Notes under the pieces: generated by a model
The model's database searches: none
Told to the model about the DNA's origin: nothing
The model's input: only the letters and a program-made list of their open reading frames with translations
Origin: JAGUYA01 sp043802425
GTDB lineage: Bacteria > Omnitrophota > Gorgyraeia > Gygaellales > Profunditerraquicolaceae
DNA length: 21,616 nucleotides
Direction: 5' to 3'
NCBI GenBank assembly: GCA_043802425.1
Contig: JAZDLA010000082.1
Location: 1 to 21,616, forward strand
In this document: positions 14,516 to 21,616 of the stretch, in pieces
Numbering within the stretch: the first letter of the stretch is position 1
Layout: every line of letters begins with the position of its first letter
Translations under genes and position numbers: made by a program

Positions 14516-14989
14516 GTGAAGAACTGGATTTTTTTTGGCATTATAGTAGCTGCGGGATTAGCGCAGGTTGCAATTTTAGACTCTATCAGCATATTTGGCG
14601 TAAAGCCCGACCTTCTCCTGATCTGCTGTATTTATGCCAGCCTTTTTTTTGAATTTAAACGGGCTATAGCTTTAAGTATCTTTGCCGGTATTCTCAAAGA
14701 TGCCCTTGCCATGAATACATTCGGTGTAAATACCCTATTATTTGCCTTATTGAGCCTTGCGATTATAAAATTATCCAGGGAAGTATCGCTAGATAATAAC
14801 CCCGTCCTTATAGTGGCCGTATTTATAATAGCATTCATTAGCGCTATAACCATAAGATTAATATTTTTCTTTATGGGGAACTTTATCTCTTGCGGAATTT
14901 TACTGCGCACCGTATCCCTGGAGGCACTATATACCGCACTGGTATTTCCTTTGGCATTAAAGGTCACCAGGGCCGCGCTTCGTTGCTAA
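14516..14989 (+). CDS. mreD: Rod shape-determining protein MreD
   Basis: A small integral membrane partner of MreC in the elongasome. The 157-residue protein begins at GTG 14516 after GGAAGGG and consists mainly of five or six hydrophobic spans: about 5-25, 29-50, 52-65, 70-85, 95-120 and 130-152. The stretch FGVKPDLLLICCIYASLFF followed by FAGILKDALAMNTFGVNTLLFALL matches the family's usual 'P(D/N)ll...' and 'G.l.Dl.....G...l' patterns. MreD is poorly conserved in sequence; size, topology and the place between mreC and the PBP2 gene carry the call. Its Shine-Dalgarno lies in a predicted hairpin. The stop is 6 nt before mrdA. Confidence 0.93.
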   Translation: MKNWIFFGIIVAAGLAQVAILDSISIFGVKPDLLLICCIYASLFFEFKRAIALSIFAGILKDALAMNTFGVNTLLFALLSLAIIKLSREVSLDNNPVLIVAVFIIAFISAITIRLIFFFMGNFISCGILLRTVSLEALYTALVFPLALKVTRAALRC

Positions 14990-14995
14990 CTTACC

Positions 14996-16708
14996 ATGAG
15001 ACTAAATACTATTAATCTGGCTACCGGATTTATTTTTCTACTCTTGGGCCTAGGTATTTTAAATATGGAGGTAATACAGGGTCCTAGATTCAGGGAATTG
15101 AGTAATAAGAATTGTATCCGGCTTATCCCTCAGAAAGGCAGCCGCGGAAATATTCTTGACCGTAACGGCGATGTAATTGTAGATAACTATCTTTCTTATG
15201 ATGCCATGGTTTCTGTTTATTCAGAAGGCGAGGTAAATAAAACATTGGCTAGCGTAGCCAGGATTCTGGACAAGGATTTTAAAGAATTAAAAGATAAATT
15301 CCGGCGTACATATATCGCGCCCTTTATGCCTACCACTATCGCAAACAATATAGGTATAAAAAAGGCGATTGCCATGGAGGAATTAAACCATGATCTAGAA
15401 AATATCATCATCCAGCCTTATCCTTTAAGACATTATCCTTATGATAGGCTTGCCTGTCATGTCATAGGCTATCTGAGCGAAATTGACCGCTGGCGTCTGA
15501 CTAGGCTGGCCGATTACGGTTATAAAACCAAAGATATTATGGGCTTCGGAGGTATAGAGCAAAGATATGATTATTATCTGCGCCAGGAGGAAGGGGGTTC
15601 GTCGGTAGAAGTAGACCACCGCGGTAGATTGGTCGGGGTATTGGGTTTTAGACCTCCCGATAACGGAAAAGATATTCAGTTAACTTTGGATTTAAAGGTA
15701 CAGAAGATAGCTGAAGAGGCACTAGAGGGAAGAAGGGGCAGCATTATCCTTATGGACCCCTATAGCGGCGAGATTATGGCTATGGTCAGCAGCCCGAATT
15801 ATAATCCTTCGGCGTTTGTGCAAAGGAAGGGTTCTGACGTAGCCAGGCTGATGAATAATTCCCAGGCCCCTCTGCTTAACCGTGCTATCAGTGGTGTTTA
15901 TCCTCCGGCCTCGGTCTTTAAATTGATAGTAGCAACGGCAGCCCTGGAGATGGGAAAAATTAATTTATCTACTACCTCTTACTGCCAGGGCAGTACGCGT
16001 ATCGGAAGCCGGCAATTTGGCTGTTGGGATACGCACAACCAGCAGAATCTCATTGGGGCGATTGTGCATTCCTGCGATGTTTTTTTCTATAAGGCCGGCA
16101 TCATGGTGGGAGCACAGAATATTTATGATTATGCCGTAAAATTTGGTTTTGGTCATTCTACCGCAGTTGATCTACCTTATGAATCGAATGGTTTCGTGCC
16201 CTCTCCGTTATGGAAAAAGGTCTCCCAATTCAAGAATTGGTTTGACGGCGATACGGCAAATTTTTCTATCGGCCAGGGAGAATTGCTGGTTACGCCGTTA
16301 CAGATTACTCGGATGATGGCAGTATTCGCTAACAAGGGGACTCTGGTGACGCCTTATATAGTGAAAACTATCGCTGGTAAGGATATCACCCGATTACGTA
16401 AAAAAACCGTAACGCTATCGTTGAAGGAGAGCACGATAAATTATATCCGGCAAGGCCTAAAAGGGGTAGTTTCCCAAGATAGGGGAACTGCTAGCGTATT
16501 ATCAAGTTTACCTGTTTCTGTTGCCGGTAAGACGGGTACGGCGCAGGTATCGCGCGGACAACCCCACGGCTGGTTCACCGGTTTCTTTCCCTATAATACG
16601 CCTAAGTTCGTTATCTGCGTATTATTAGAAAACGGCGGTTCCGGATATGCTGCCAGTGTAGTAGCCAAGCAAATAATAGAGAACATGTTTAAGCAGGGAT
16701 TAACTTAA
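14996..16708 (+). CDS. mrdA: Peptidoglycan D,D-transpeptidase PBP2
   Basis: The class B penicillin-binding protein of the elongasome; it cross-links new glycan made by RodA. The 570-residue protein has one N-terminal membrane anchor (about 5-25), the pedestal domain with GSRGNILDRNGDVIVDN (about 46-62) and YPLRHYPYDRLACHVIGYLSEI, then the transpeptidase domain: SxxK motif S306-V-F-K309 after YPPA, SxN-type motif S359-C-D361 (SxD is usual in PBP2), and K512-T-G-T. GFGGIEQRYDYYLR and the long pedestal fit PBP2 rather than the division enzyme FtsI, as does the neighbour rodA. It is shorter than E. coli PBP2 (633 residues), mainly at the C-terminus. The ATG has no clear Shine-Dalgarno; it follows mreD closely, so coupling is likely. 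Confidence 0.97.
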   Translation: MRLNTINLATGFIFLLLGLGILNMEVIQGPRFRELSNKNCIRLIPQKGSRGNILDRNGDVIVDNYLSYDAMVSVYSEGEVNKTLASVARILDKDFKELKDKFRRTYIAPFMPTTIANNIGIKKAIAMEELNHDLENIIIQPYPLRHYPYDRLACHVIGYLSEIDRWRLTRLADYGYKTKDIMGFGGIEQRYDYYLRQEEGGSSVEVDHRGRLVGVLGFRPPDNGKDIQLTLDLKVQKIAEEALEGRRGSIILMDPYSGEIMAMVSSPNYNPSAFVQRKGSDVARLMNNSQAPLLNRAISGVYPPASVFKLIVATAALEMGKINLSTTSYCQGSTRIGSRQFGCWDTHNQQNLIGAIVHSCDVFFYKAGIMVGAQNIYDYAVKFGFGHSTAVDLPYESNGFVPSPLWKKVSQFKNWFDGDTANFSIGQGELLVTPLQITRMMAVFANKGTLVTPYIVKTIAGKDITRLRKKTVTLSLKESTINYIRQGLKGVVSQDRGTASVLSSLPVSVAGKTGTAQVSRGQPHGWFTGFFPYNTPKFVICVLLENGGSGYAASVVAKQIIENMFKQGLT

Positions 16709-16741
16709 AGTCTTTCTAAAAATAAAGAAGAGAGGGATATC

Positions 16742-17845
16742 TTGCGTAATACCGGCTTTGTCATATTAATCATTGCGGTTTTGATTAGTTGTATCGGTAT
16801 TCTTTCCATATACAGCAGCGCTTATCAGAAAGAAGGCGACCCATGGCAGCAGCTTTATAAACGCCAGATCTTATGGGCAGTTTTGGGTCTAGCTTTTTTT
16901 CTGTTAATGTCTAATTTTAATTATCGTCGCCTCTGGGACCTGACTTATTTCCTCTATGCCTTTGTACTCTTCTTATTATTACTGGTATTTATCTTAGGGA
17001 TTACGCGCTTAGGCGCCCAGAGATGGCTTAAGATTATTTGGTTTAATGTGCAACCTTCTGAGATAGCAAAATTAGTTTTGGTAATATTCCTGGCCAAATA
17101 CTTCAGTACCAAATCCGTAGATGACATTTCCTTAAAGGTAAATAGATTAGGGATAGTGCGTGCATTCATTCTGCCTTTTATCTTTATTGCTATACCTATG
17201 GGGTTGATTATTGAACAGCCGGATTTAGGAAGCGGGGCTATGGTGCTTTTGATATTTCTAGTTATGCTTTATCTATCAGGCGTCAAATTAAGGTATATCA
17301 TATTTTTTCTATTGATTATTCTCTTGAGTTTCCCGGTATTATGGCATTTCTTACGAGGCTATCAGAAAGACAGGTTGTTAGTGTTTTTAAATCCCAACAT
17401 AGACCCTTTGGGTGCCGGTTACACTATAATTCAGTCCAAGATTGCTATCGGCTCAGGGGGGTTTTTAGGTAAGGGGTGGCTTTCGGGAACGCAGAGTCAA
17501 CTCCACTTCTTACCCGAATCCCATACTGACTTTATCTTCGCCACCTTTGCGGAAGAACGGGGTTTTTTGGGTAGCAGCGTATTATTATTTTTATATTATT
17601 TTCTCATCAGGCAGGGTATTATTATAGCCAAGAAGTCCAGAGATAATTTTGGTAGATTATTAGCTTGTGGGATTTCTTTGATGCTGACTATCCAGATTTT
17701 TATCAATATTGCCATGAATCTGGGGTTGGCCCCGGTAGTGGGAATACCCTTACCGCTGATGAGTTACGGCGGTTCTTCGATGATGGTCACTTTCGTGGCT
17801 TTAGGGATACTGGCGAATATCAATAAGACCAGGGTAGTCTTTTAA
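16742..17845 (+). CDS. rodA: Rod shape-determining protein RodA (SEDS glycosyltransferase)
   Basis: Polymerises lipid II into glycan strands with PBP2. The 367-residue multi-spanning protein has the SEDS signatures: IYSSAYQKEGDPW near the N-terminus, RLGAQRWLKIIWFNVQPSEIAKLVLVIFLAKYF (about 84-118), IIEQPDLGSGAMVLLIFLVML, DPLGAGYTIIQSKIAIGSGGFLGKGWLSGTQSQLHFLPESHTDFIFATFAEERGFLGS (about 222-280), and PLPLMSYGGSSM near the end. The start codon is TTG 16742, with AGAGGG about 7 nt upstream. RodA rather than FtsW is chosen because of the mre/PBP2 operon and the GTQSQLHFLPESHTDFIF form of the loop. The radical SAM gene begins at the very next base after the stop. Confidence 0.97.
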   Translation: MRNTGFVILIIAVLISCIGILSIYSSAYQKEGDPWQQLYKRQILWAVLGLAFFLLMSNFNYRRLWDLTYFLYAFVLFLLLLVFILGITRLGAQRWLKIIWFNVQPSEIAKLVLVIFLAKYFSTKSVDDISLKVNRLGIVRAFILPFIFIAIPMGLIIEQPDLGSGAMVLLIFLVMLYLSGVKLRYIIFFLLIILLSFPVLWHFLRGYQKDRLLVFLNPNIDPLGAGYTIIQSKIAIGSGGFLGKGWLSGTQSQLHFLPESHTDFIFATFAEERGFLGSSVLLFLYYFLIRQGIIIAKKSRDNFGRLLACGISLMLTIQIFINIAMNLGLAPVVGIPLPLMSYGGSSMMVTFVALGILANINKTRVVF

Positions 17846-19618
17846 ATGAGCACACAACTTATCTTAGAAGATATCTTATTAAACGTAAACAAGCCCGGCC
17901 GCTATATAGGCAAGGAATGGAATCTTCCCCGGAAAGACTTTGCCAAATGCGATATAAAATTTGCCCTTTGTTTTCCGGATTTATATGAAATAGGGATGAG
18001 TAACCTGGGTATAAGGATTATCTACGGGATATTAAATAATCTATCCGATGTGGTCTGCGAAAGATTCTTTTCCTGTTCTTCGGATATAAAAAATAATCTA
18101 CGCAGTAAAAATATAGGAATATATTCTTTGGAATCCAGAAGGGGCCTTAAGGAATTTGACCTAGTGGGTTTTTCTCTGGGGCACGAACTGAATTATACCA
18201 ATGTATTAGATATATTAGAGATGGGCGCTATTCCTTTAGAATCGTCTCTACGCGACCATAGCTATCCTTTAATTATCGGCGGAGGGCCTTGTGTGCTGAA
18301 TCCTGAACCGATACATTCGTTTTTTGATTTATTTGTTTTCGGCGAGGCAGAAGAAGTAATCTTGGAAATAATCGATATTTATCGTAAGCTCAAAAACCGG
18401 TTCAGGGCCGCTAAAATAAAAAAAGAAGAATTATTAGCAGAGTTCTCGCGCCTAGAGGGGGTATATGTGCCGTCGCTCTATGAGGTAAGTTATAATCGTG
18501 AGGGTAAAATAGAAGAATTCAAGCCCAGGATCGCCGGTATCCCCACTAGAATTAAGAAGCGTTTTATCAGAGATCTGGATAGTGCATATTTTCCCGTGGA
18601 GTGGCTGATGCCTTATATTCAAATAGTCCATGACCGGATTACCTTAGAGATTATGCGCGGCTGTCCTAATGCCTGCCGTTTCTGCCAAGCCAGATATCAG
18701 TATTTGCCGTTTAGGCAAAGAGGGATAAAGAATACATTAGACTTGGCACTAAGTACCTATAAGAATACCGGTTACGAAGAGATATCGCTCTGTGGTTTGT
18801 CAGTAAGTGATTTTCAGGGCATCGAGGAATTGTTAAAGCGCCTCATGGATTTATTCAGGGAAAAGACGGTAAGCCTATCCTTACCTTCCATAAAACCGAA
18901 AGATATGCTTGGCGAGCTGCTTTCTTTGATCGCCGCCGTTAAAAAGACCGGCCTTACTTTTGCCCCGGAGGCAGCTACCGAGAGGTTACGTAAAATCCTG
19001 AACAAGGATTTTGACCTGGAGGTTTTTTTTAAGGCTTTGGAGCGGGCTTACCTTTGCGGTTACCAGAGTATAAAACTCTATTTTATGATTGGCCTGCCTT
19101 TTGAAAGGCAGGAAGATTTAGACGGCATTATTGACCTGGCCCTACGCGTTTCCCAGTTAAGGAAGAAGGTAGATAAAAGGGCAGCACAGGTTAATGTCAG
19201 TATCAATACATTAATTCCTAAACCGCATACGCCGTTTCAATGGTTAGCGATGGAATCTATAGAGAAGATCCGGCATAAACAGGATTACCTGAGGAAGAAA
19301 GCCGGGGACAAGAGGCTAAAAGTGAGTATGCGTAGTCCCCAGATGACTTTTTTAGAGGGCGTGCTTTCTCGGGGAGATAGAAGGTTAAGCCAGGTAATCC
19401 TAGCTGCTTTTCGTAAAGGGGCAGGATTTGATGCCTGGGATAATTATTTTTTCTTCGATAAATGGCAAGAGGCCTTCCGTGATTGCCAGATAGACCCTGA
19501 TTTTTATCTAGAGGCTAAGGCAAAAAATGAATTCCTGCCATGGGATTTTTTAGACGTGGGTATAGATAAAGAGGCGTTAGTTAAAGAAGCAGATAGAATA
19601 AGTGAAACCACGATTTAA
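17846..19618 (+). CDS. B12-binding-type radical SAM protein (TIGR03960-like)
   Basis: A 590-residue radical SAM protein. The N-terminal half (about 35-215) has the cobalamin-binding-like Rossmann region seen in this group, with FALCFPDLYEIGMSNLGIRIIYGIL, LVGFSLGHELNYTNVLDILEM and PLIIGGGPCVLNPEPI...FDLFVFGEAEEV. The radical SAM core follows: IMRGCPNACRFCQARYQYLPFR, with the 4Fe-4S cysteines C273, C277 and C280, then EISLCGLSVSDFQGI, LTFAPEAATERLR, KLYFMIGLPFERQEDLDGI and SINTLIPKPHTPFQW. These strings are typical of the TIGR03960 group; in other bacteria it is often joined to or followed by a DUF2344 protein and sits near ribonuclease G and L21/L27 genes. Neither partner is here. Substrate unknown. 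Its ATG touches the rodA stop (TAA-ATG), so it is translated as part of the mre operon. Confidence 0.9.
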   Translation: MSTQLILEDILLNVNKPGRYIGKEWNLPRKDFAKCDIKFALCFPDLYEIGMSNLGIRIIYGILNNLSDVVCERFFSCSSDIKNNLRSKNIGIYSLESRRGLKEFDLVGFSLGHELNYTNVLDILEMGAIPLESSLRDHSYPLIIGGGPCVLNPEPIHSFFDLFVFGEAEEVILEIIDIYRKLKNRFRAAKIKKEELLAEFSRLEGVYVPSLYEVSYNREGKIEEFKPRIAGIPTRIKKRFIRDLDSAYFPVEWLMPYIQIVHDRITLEIMRGCPNACRFCQARYQYLPFRQRGIKNTLDLALSTYKNTGYEEISLCGLSVSDFQGIEELLKRLMDLFREKTVSLSLPSIKPKDMLGELLSLIAAVKKTGLTFAPEAATERLRKILNKDFDLEVFFKALERAYLCGYQSIKLYFMIGLPFERQEDLDGIIDLALRVSQLRKKVDKRAAQVNVSINTLIPKPHTPFQWLAMESIEKIRHKQDYLRKKAGDKRLKVSMRSPQMTFLEGVLSRGDRRLSQVILAAFRKGAGFDAWDNYFFFDKWQEAFRDCQIDPDFYLEAKAKNEFLPWDFLDVGIDKEALVKEADRISETTI

Positions 19619-19633
19619 CGAGCGATAGCGAAA

Positions 19634-19656
19634 CTAAGTTGCCTGGCTGAACTTAG
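19634..19656. repeat. Perfect 7-bp inverted repeat after the radical SAM gene
   Basis: CTAAGTT (19634-19640) and AACTTAG (19650-19656) enclose a 9-nt loop. It may close the mre operon, but the bases after it (GTCATCTTTA) are not a proper T run, so it is at best a weak terminator; it may equally be a dispersed palindrome. Confidence 0.5.
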
Positions 19657-19708
19657 GTCATCTTTATACTAAACGAACGCCCCGTAAGTTATCTCTTCAT
19701 TAAAATTG

Positions 19709-19737
19709 TTGCTATCATATAAGAGAAGAGGTATAAT
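19709..19737 (+). promoter_or_regulatory. Sigma-70-type promoter of the HD-GYP gene
   Basis: TTGCTA (19709-19714) and a perfect TATAAT (19732-19737) are 17 bp apart. Transcription would begin near 19744, some 19 nt before the ATG, with AGGAG at 19752-19756 spaced 6 nt from it. Confidence 0.6.
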
Positions 19738-19762
19738 TAACAGAAATTCCTAGGAGAAATCT

Positions 19763-20833
19763 ATGATCTATAGCAGCCGCATTTTATTGCTTAATGATGA
19801 CGAGTCGATCTCCAGGTATCTGAGGGAAGAATTGACTATTAACGGCAGATACCCGGTTACTATTTCTTCTAATAGCCGTACCGCAATAGAAACCTTCAGG
19901 CGCGACGGCTTCGATATCGTAATCATCAAGTTTGGGGCGCCGGATATAGACGGATTCACTTTTATCAAAGAGTTAAAGAAGATAGATCCCGATTGCATTC
20001 TTATCGCGTTACTGGAGGAAACCAATCAACACCTGTTAAAGGACGCATATAGCTTAGGTGTTTACGATTTTATCAGTCAGCCGATTGATCTAGAAAAATT
20101 ATTTTTTCTGATTAAGAAGGGTTTAGATTTACGTACATTGATGTTAGCACACCGCAGGTTATCTGATGGCCTTGCGGAACACAATAAATCCCTGCAAAAA
20201 CAGAATACGCTCCTAGCCAGGAGAATCGAAGAGTCCACAAAAAATTTAACCAAGCTTTATGAAGACTTACGCCAAACCTACATGCGCACCATAAAAGTCC
20301 TGGCACAGGCTATCGATGCCCGGGATCATTATACCCATAGCCATTCGGAGAATGTGGCTAAGTATGCTGTAGCTATAGCCGAAGAGCTACATCTTACCGC
20401 TAATGATATAGCCCTGATCAGGGATGCCTGTGAGTTGCACGACCTGGGTAAAATCGGGGTGGAAGATAATATCCTAAGTAAACCTTCCAGCCTTACGCCT
20501 GAGGAGTGGGAGCAGATAAAACGCCATCCCCAAACCGGCGCCCAGATTCTAGAACCGCTGACCTTTTTGGACGGAGTAATAGATTTGGTTAAGCAGCACC
20601 ATGAGCATTATAATGGCACAGGTTACCCTGATAGCCGTAAAGGCGATGATATCCTTCTGGGTGCACGTATAATCCATGTGGCCGATGCCTACGAGGCCAT
20701 GCGTTCGGCCCGTTCTTATAGAAAGATCCCGCTCACCAAGGAAGACGCAGTCGCAGAGATTAAAAGGCATACCGGTACACAGTTCGACCCGAAGGTGGTA
20801 GAGGCGTTTTTGAGGGTCGTAGATAAACTCTGA
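19763..20833 (+). CDS. HD-GYP domain phosphodiesterase with degenerate receiver domain
   Basis: A 356-residue cytoplasmic protein. Residues 5-125 have the receiver fold (ILLLNDDESI with the acidic pair D12/D13), but the phosphate-accepting aspartate is K56 (IIKFGAPDIDG), the switch Ser/Thr is Leu, and the conserved lysine is Q106 (FISQPID). A helical linker (about 130-175) leads to an HD-GYP domain: ARDHYTHSHSENVAKYA, the H226-D227 pair in CELHDLGKIG, HPQTGAQIL, VKQHHEHYNGTGYP with G287-Y288-P289, and GARIIHVADAYEAM. HD-GYP enzymes open cyclic di-GMP, and some act on other cyclic dinucleotides; all usual metal-binding motifs appear kept, so activity is likely, but control by phosphorylation is not. 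It stands alone between its own promoter and the rRNA leader, with AGGAG before the ATG. No kinase is nearby. Confidence 0.93.
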   Translation: MIYSSRILLLNDDESISRYLREELTINGRYPVTISSNSRTAIETFRRDGFDIVIIKFGAPDIDGFTFIKELKKIDPDCILIALLEETNQHLLKDAYSLGVYDFISQPIDLEKLFFLIKKGLDLRTLMLAHRRLSDGLAEHNKSLQKQNTLLARRIEESTKNLTKLYEDLRQTYMRTIKVLAQAIDARDHYTHSHSENVAKYAVAIAEELHLTANDIALIRDACELHDLGKIGVEDNILSKPSSLTPEEWEQIKRHPQTGAQILEPLTFLDGVIDLVKQHHEHYNGTGYPDSRKGDDILLGARIIHVADAYEAMRSARSYRKIPLTKEDAVAEIKRHTGTQFDPKVVEAFLRVVDKL

Positions 20834-20859
20834 TACAAGAATAGCAGAATTCATAACTG

Positions 20860-20874
20860 AGCAATAATTGCTTT
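20860..20874 (+). terminator. Weak hairpin after the HD-GYP gene, possible terminator
   Basis: AGCAA (20860-20864) pairs with TTGCT (20868-20872) over a 3-nt loop, followed only by TTTAAATAC. It is AT-rich and short, so termination here would be inefficient. Confidence 0.25.
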
Positions 20875-20916
20875 AAATACATAGAGTTTAGTTTTTAATA
20901 AAGAATAAAAAAATAC

Positions 20917-20945
20917 TTGACAAAGGCAATATTGTCTGTTATATT
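20917..20945 (+). promoter_or_regulatory. Strong sigma-70-type promoter in the rRNA leader region
   Basis: A perfect TTGACA (20917-20922) and TATATT (20940-20945, five of six) are 17 bp apart. The bases before it (about 20890-20915) are A/T tracts like an rRNA-promoter UP element. It points at the 16S gene, but a strong terminator lies about 120 nt downstream of its start. Confidence 0.8.
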
Positions 20946-20951
20946 TTGTTA

Positions 20952-21074
20952 CACTCTGATGATAATCAAGAGAGGCATTGATAAGTTTGGGTAGTATATT
21001 TTCACCGACCATCAGGCGCTAAACGAATCAGAGATTTTAGAGCGTCCCGGTATGTATCGGGGCGCTTTTTTTTT
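20952..21074 (+). ncRNA. Candidate small RNA or attenuator leader upstream of 16S rRNA
   Basis: The stretch from the promoter's predicted start (about 20952) to the T run of the terminator (21074) has no ORF with a ribosome-binding site and shows structure. CTCTGAT (20954-20960) pairs with ATCAGAG (21027-21033), closing a domain that contains ATCAA/TTGAT (20965-20969 with 20978-20982, loop of 8) and GTTT/AAAC (20985-20988 with 21021-21024). The terminator hairpin follows 7 nt after the closing stem. I compared it by eye with 6S, SRP, T-box and common riboswitch cores and saw no match. It could be a free small RNA of about 120 nt, or an attenuator of rRNA transcription. Confidence 0.45.
21041..21074 (+). 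terminator. Strong intrinsic terminator before the 16S gene
   Basis: A 26-nt palindrome (21041-21066) forms an 11-bp stem, AGCGTCCCGGT against ATCGGGGCGCT with two wobble pairs, over the loop ATGT. It runs straight into nine T residues (21066-21074). This is a textbook Rho-independent terminator on the + strand. Confidence 0.9.
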
Positions 21075-21100
21075 GACACTTTAAGAAACCGGAAAAAAGA

Positions 21101-21137
21101 CCTCGAGCGAAGCGAGGGGTTAAATAATATGCTCTTT
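21101..21137 (+). promoter_or_regulatory. boxB/boxA-like antitermination element in the rRNA leader
   Basis: A hairpin CCTCG (21101-21105) with CGAGG (21113-21117) over AGCGAAG is followed by TGCTCTTT at 21130-21137, matching the core of the boxA consensus of rRNA leaders where NusB and S10 bind. The order hairpin then boxA is that of bacterial rrn leaders. Between it and the 16S start (21138-21205) nothing further was recognised; that part probably pairs with sequence after the 16S gene for processing. Confidence 0.6.
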
Positions 21138-21205
21138 CTAAATTAGGATAGCCAAGTAGCGTGAGTAAGTAAAAAGAATAAGAGCCTTTATACAAGCTTT
21201 CTAGA

Positions 21206-21616
<411 letters not shown>

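Noticed and set aside
20952..21074. Known riboswitch, T-box, SRP RNA or 6S RNA
   Set aside because: None of the conserved cores of these families could be found by eye; only the general promoter, structure and terminator layout supports an RNA.
21073..21100. Second rRNA promoter beginning at TTGACA 21073
   Set aside because: No acceptable -10 hexamer at 15-19 bp; the hexamer partly consists of the terminator's T run.

Overview
The window is about 21.6 kb of a bacterial chromosome from what looks like a member of the PVC superphylum, most likely Omnitrophota (candidate phylum OP3). The pointers are the 5' end of a 16S rRNA gene with the GGATTAGGCATGCAAGTCG block and a GGGAGGCTGC variant of the universal 338-355 site, a cysteine-rich Lgt signature (GRIGCLLNGCCFG), and a coiled-coil membrane protein with a C-terminal beta domain of a kind I associate with PVC genomes. 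This placement is an inference from memory of such sequences, not a database result. Every gene lies on the + strand and coding is dense.

Layout. (1) 1-2249 is the end of a division and cell-wall (dcw) cluster: ddl (partial), ftsQ and ftsA in overlapping frames; ftsZ, the usual next gene, is not there. (2) A near-consensus sigma-70 promoter at 2250-2277 starts a housekeeping run: yggS, proC, mtnP, ileS, a TraR/DksA zinc-finger gene, lspA, lgt and rluD. Most are 1-15 nt apart; lspA is placed next to lgt, the other prolipoprotein enzyme. (3) A promoter at 10118-10145 precedes an unnamed membrane-anchored coiled-coil protein and aroA, which overlap by ATGA. (4) After a 232-nt spacer with its own promoter (12541-12569) comes the elongasome operon mreB, mreC, mreD, mrdA (PBP2), rodA, ending with a B12-binding-type radical SAM gene joined directly to rodA. 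(5) A lone gene follows for an HD-GYP phosphodiesterase with a degenerate receiver domain. (6) 20834-21205 is a non-coding leader of about 370 nt holding a strong promoter, a structured stretch of about 120 nt, a textbook intrinsic terminator and a boxB/boxA-like element; 16S rRNA runs from about 21206 off the window end.

Together the genes make and shape the cell envelope: peptidoglycan precursor (Ddl), divisome (FtsQ, FtsA), elongasome (MreBCD, PBP2, RodA) and lipoprotein maturation (Lgt, LspA), mixed with translation, cofactor and amino-acid housekeeping (IleS, YggS, ProC, AroA, MtnP, RluD).

The most notable non-gene signals are 7-bp tandem word arrays placed in frame inside conserved enzymes (yggS twice, aroA once), a related 6-bp array between lspA and lgt, a palindrome-bearing in-frame insertion in proC, several stand-alone hairpins, a hairpin that would hide the mreD ribosome-binding site, and the promoter-RNA-terminator unit just before the 16S gene. 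No CRISPR array, phage gene, transposase or tRNA was seen.
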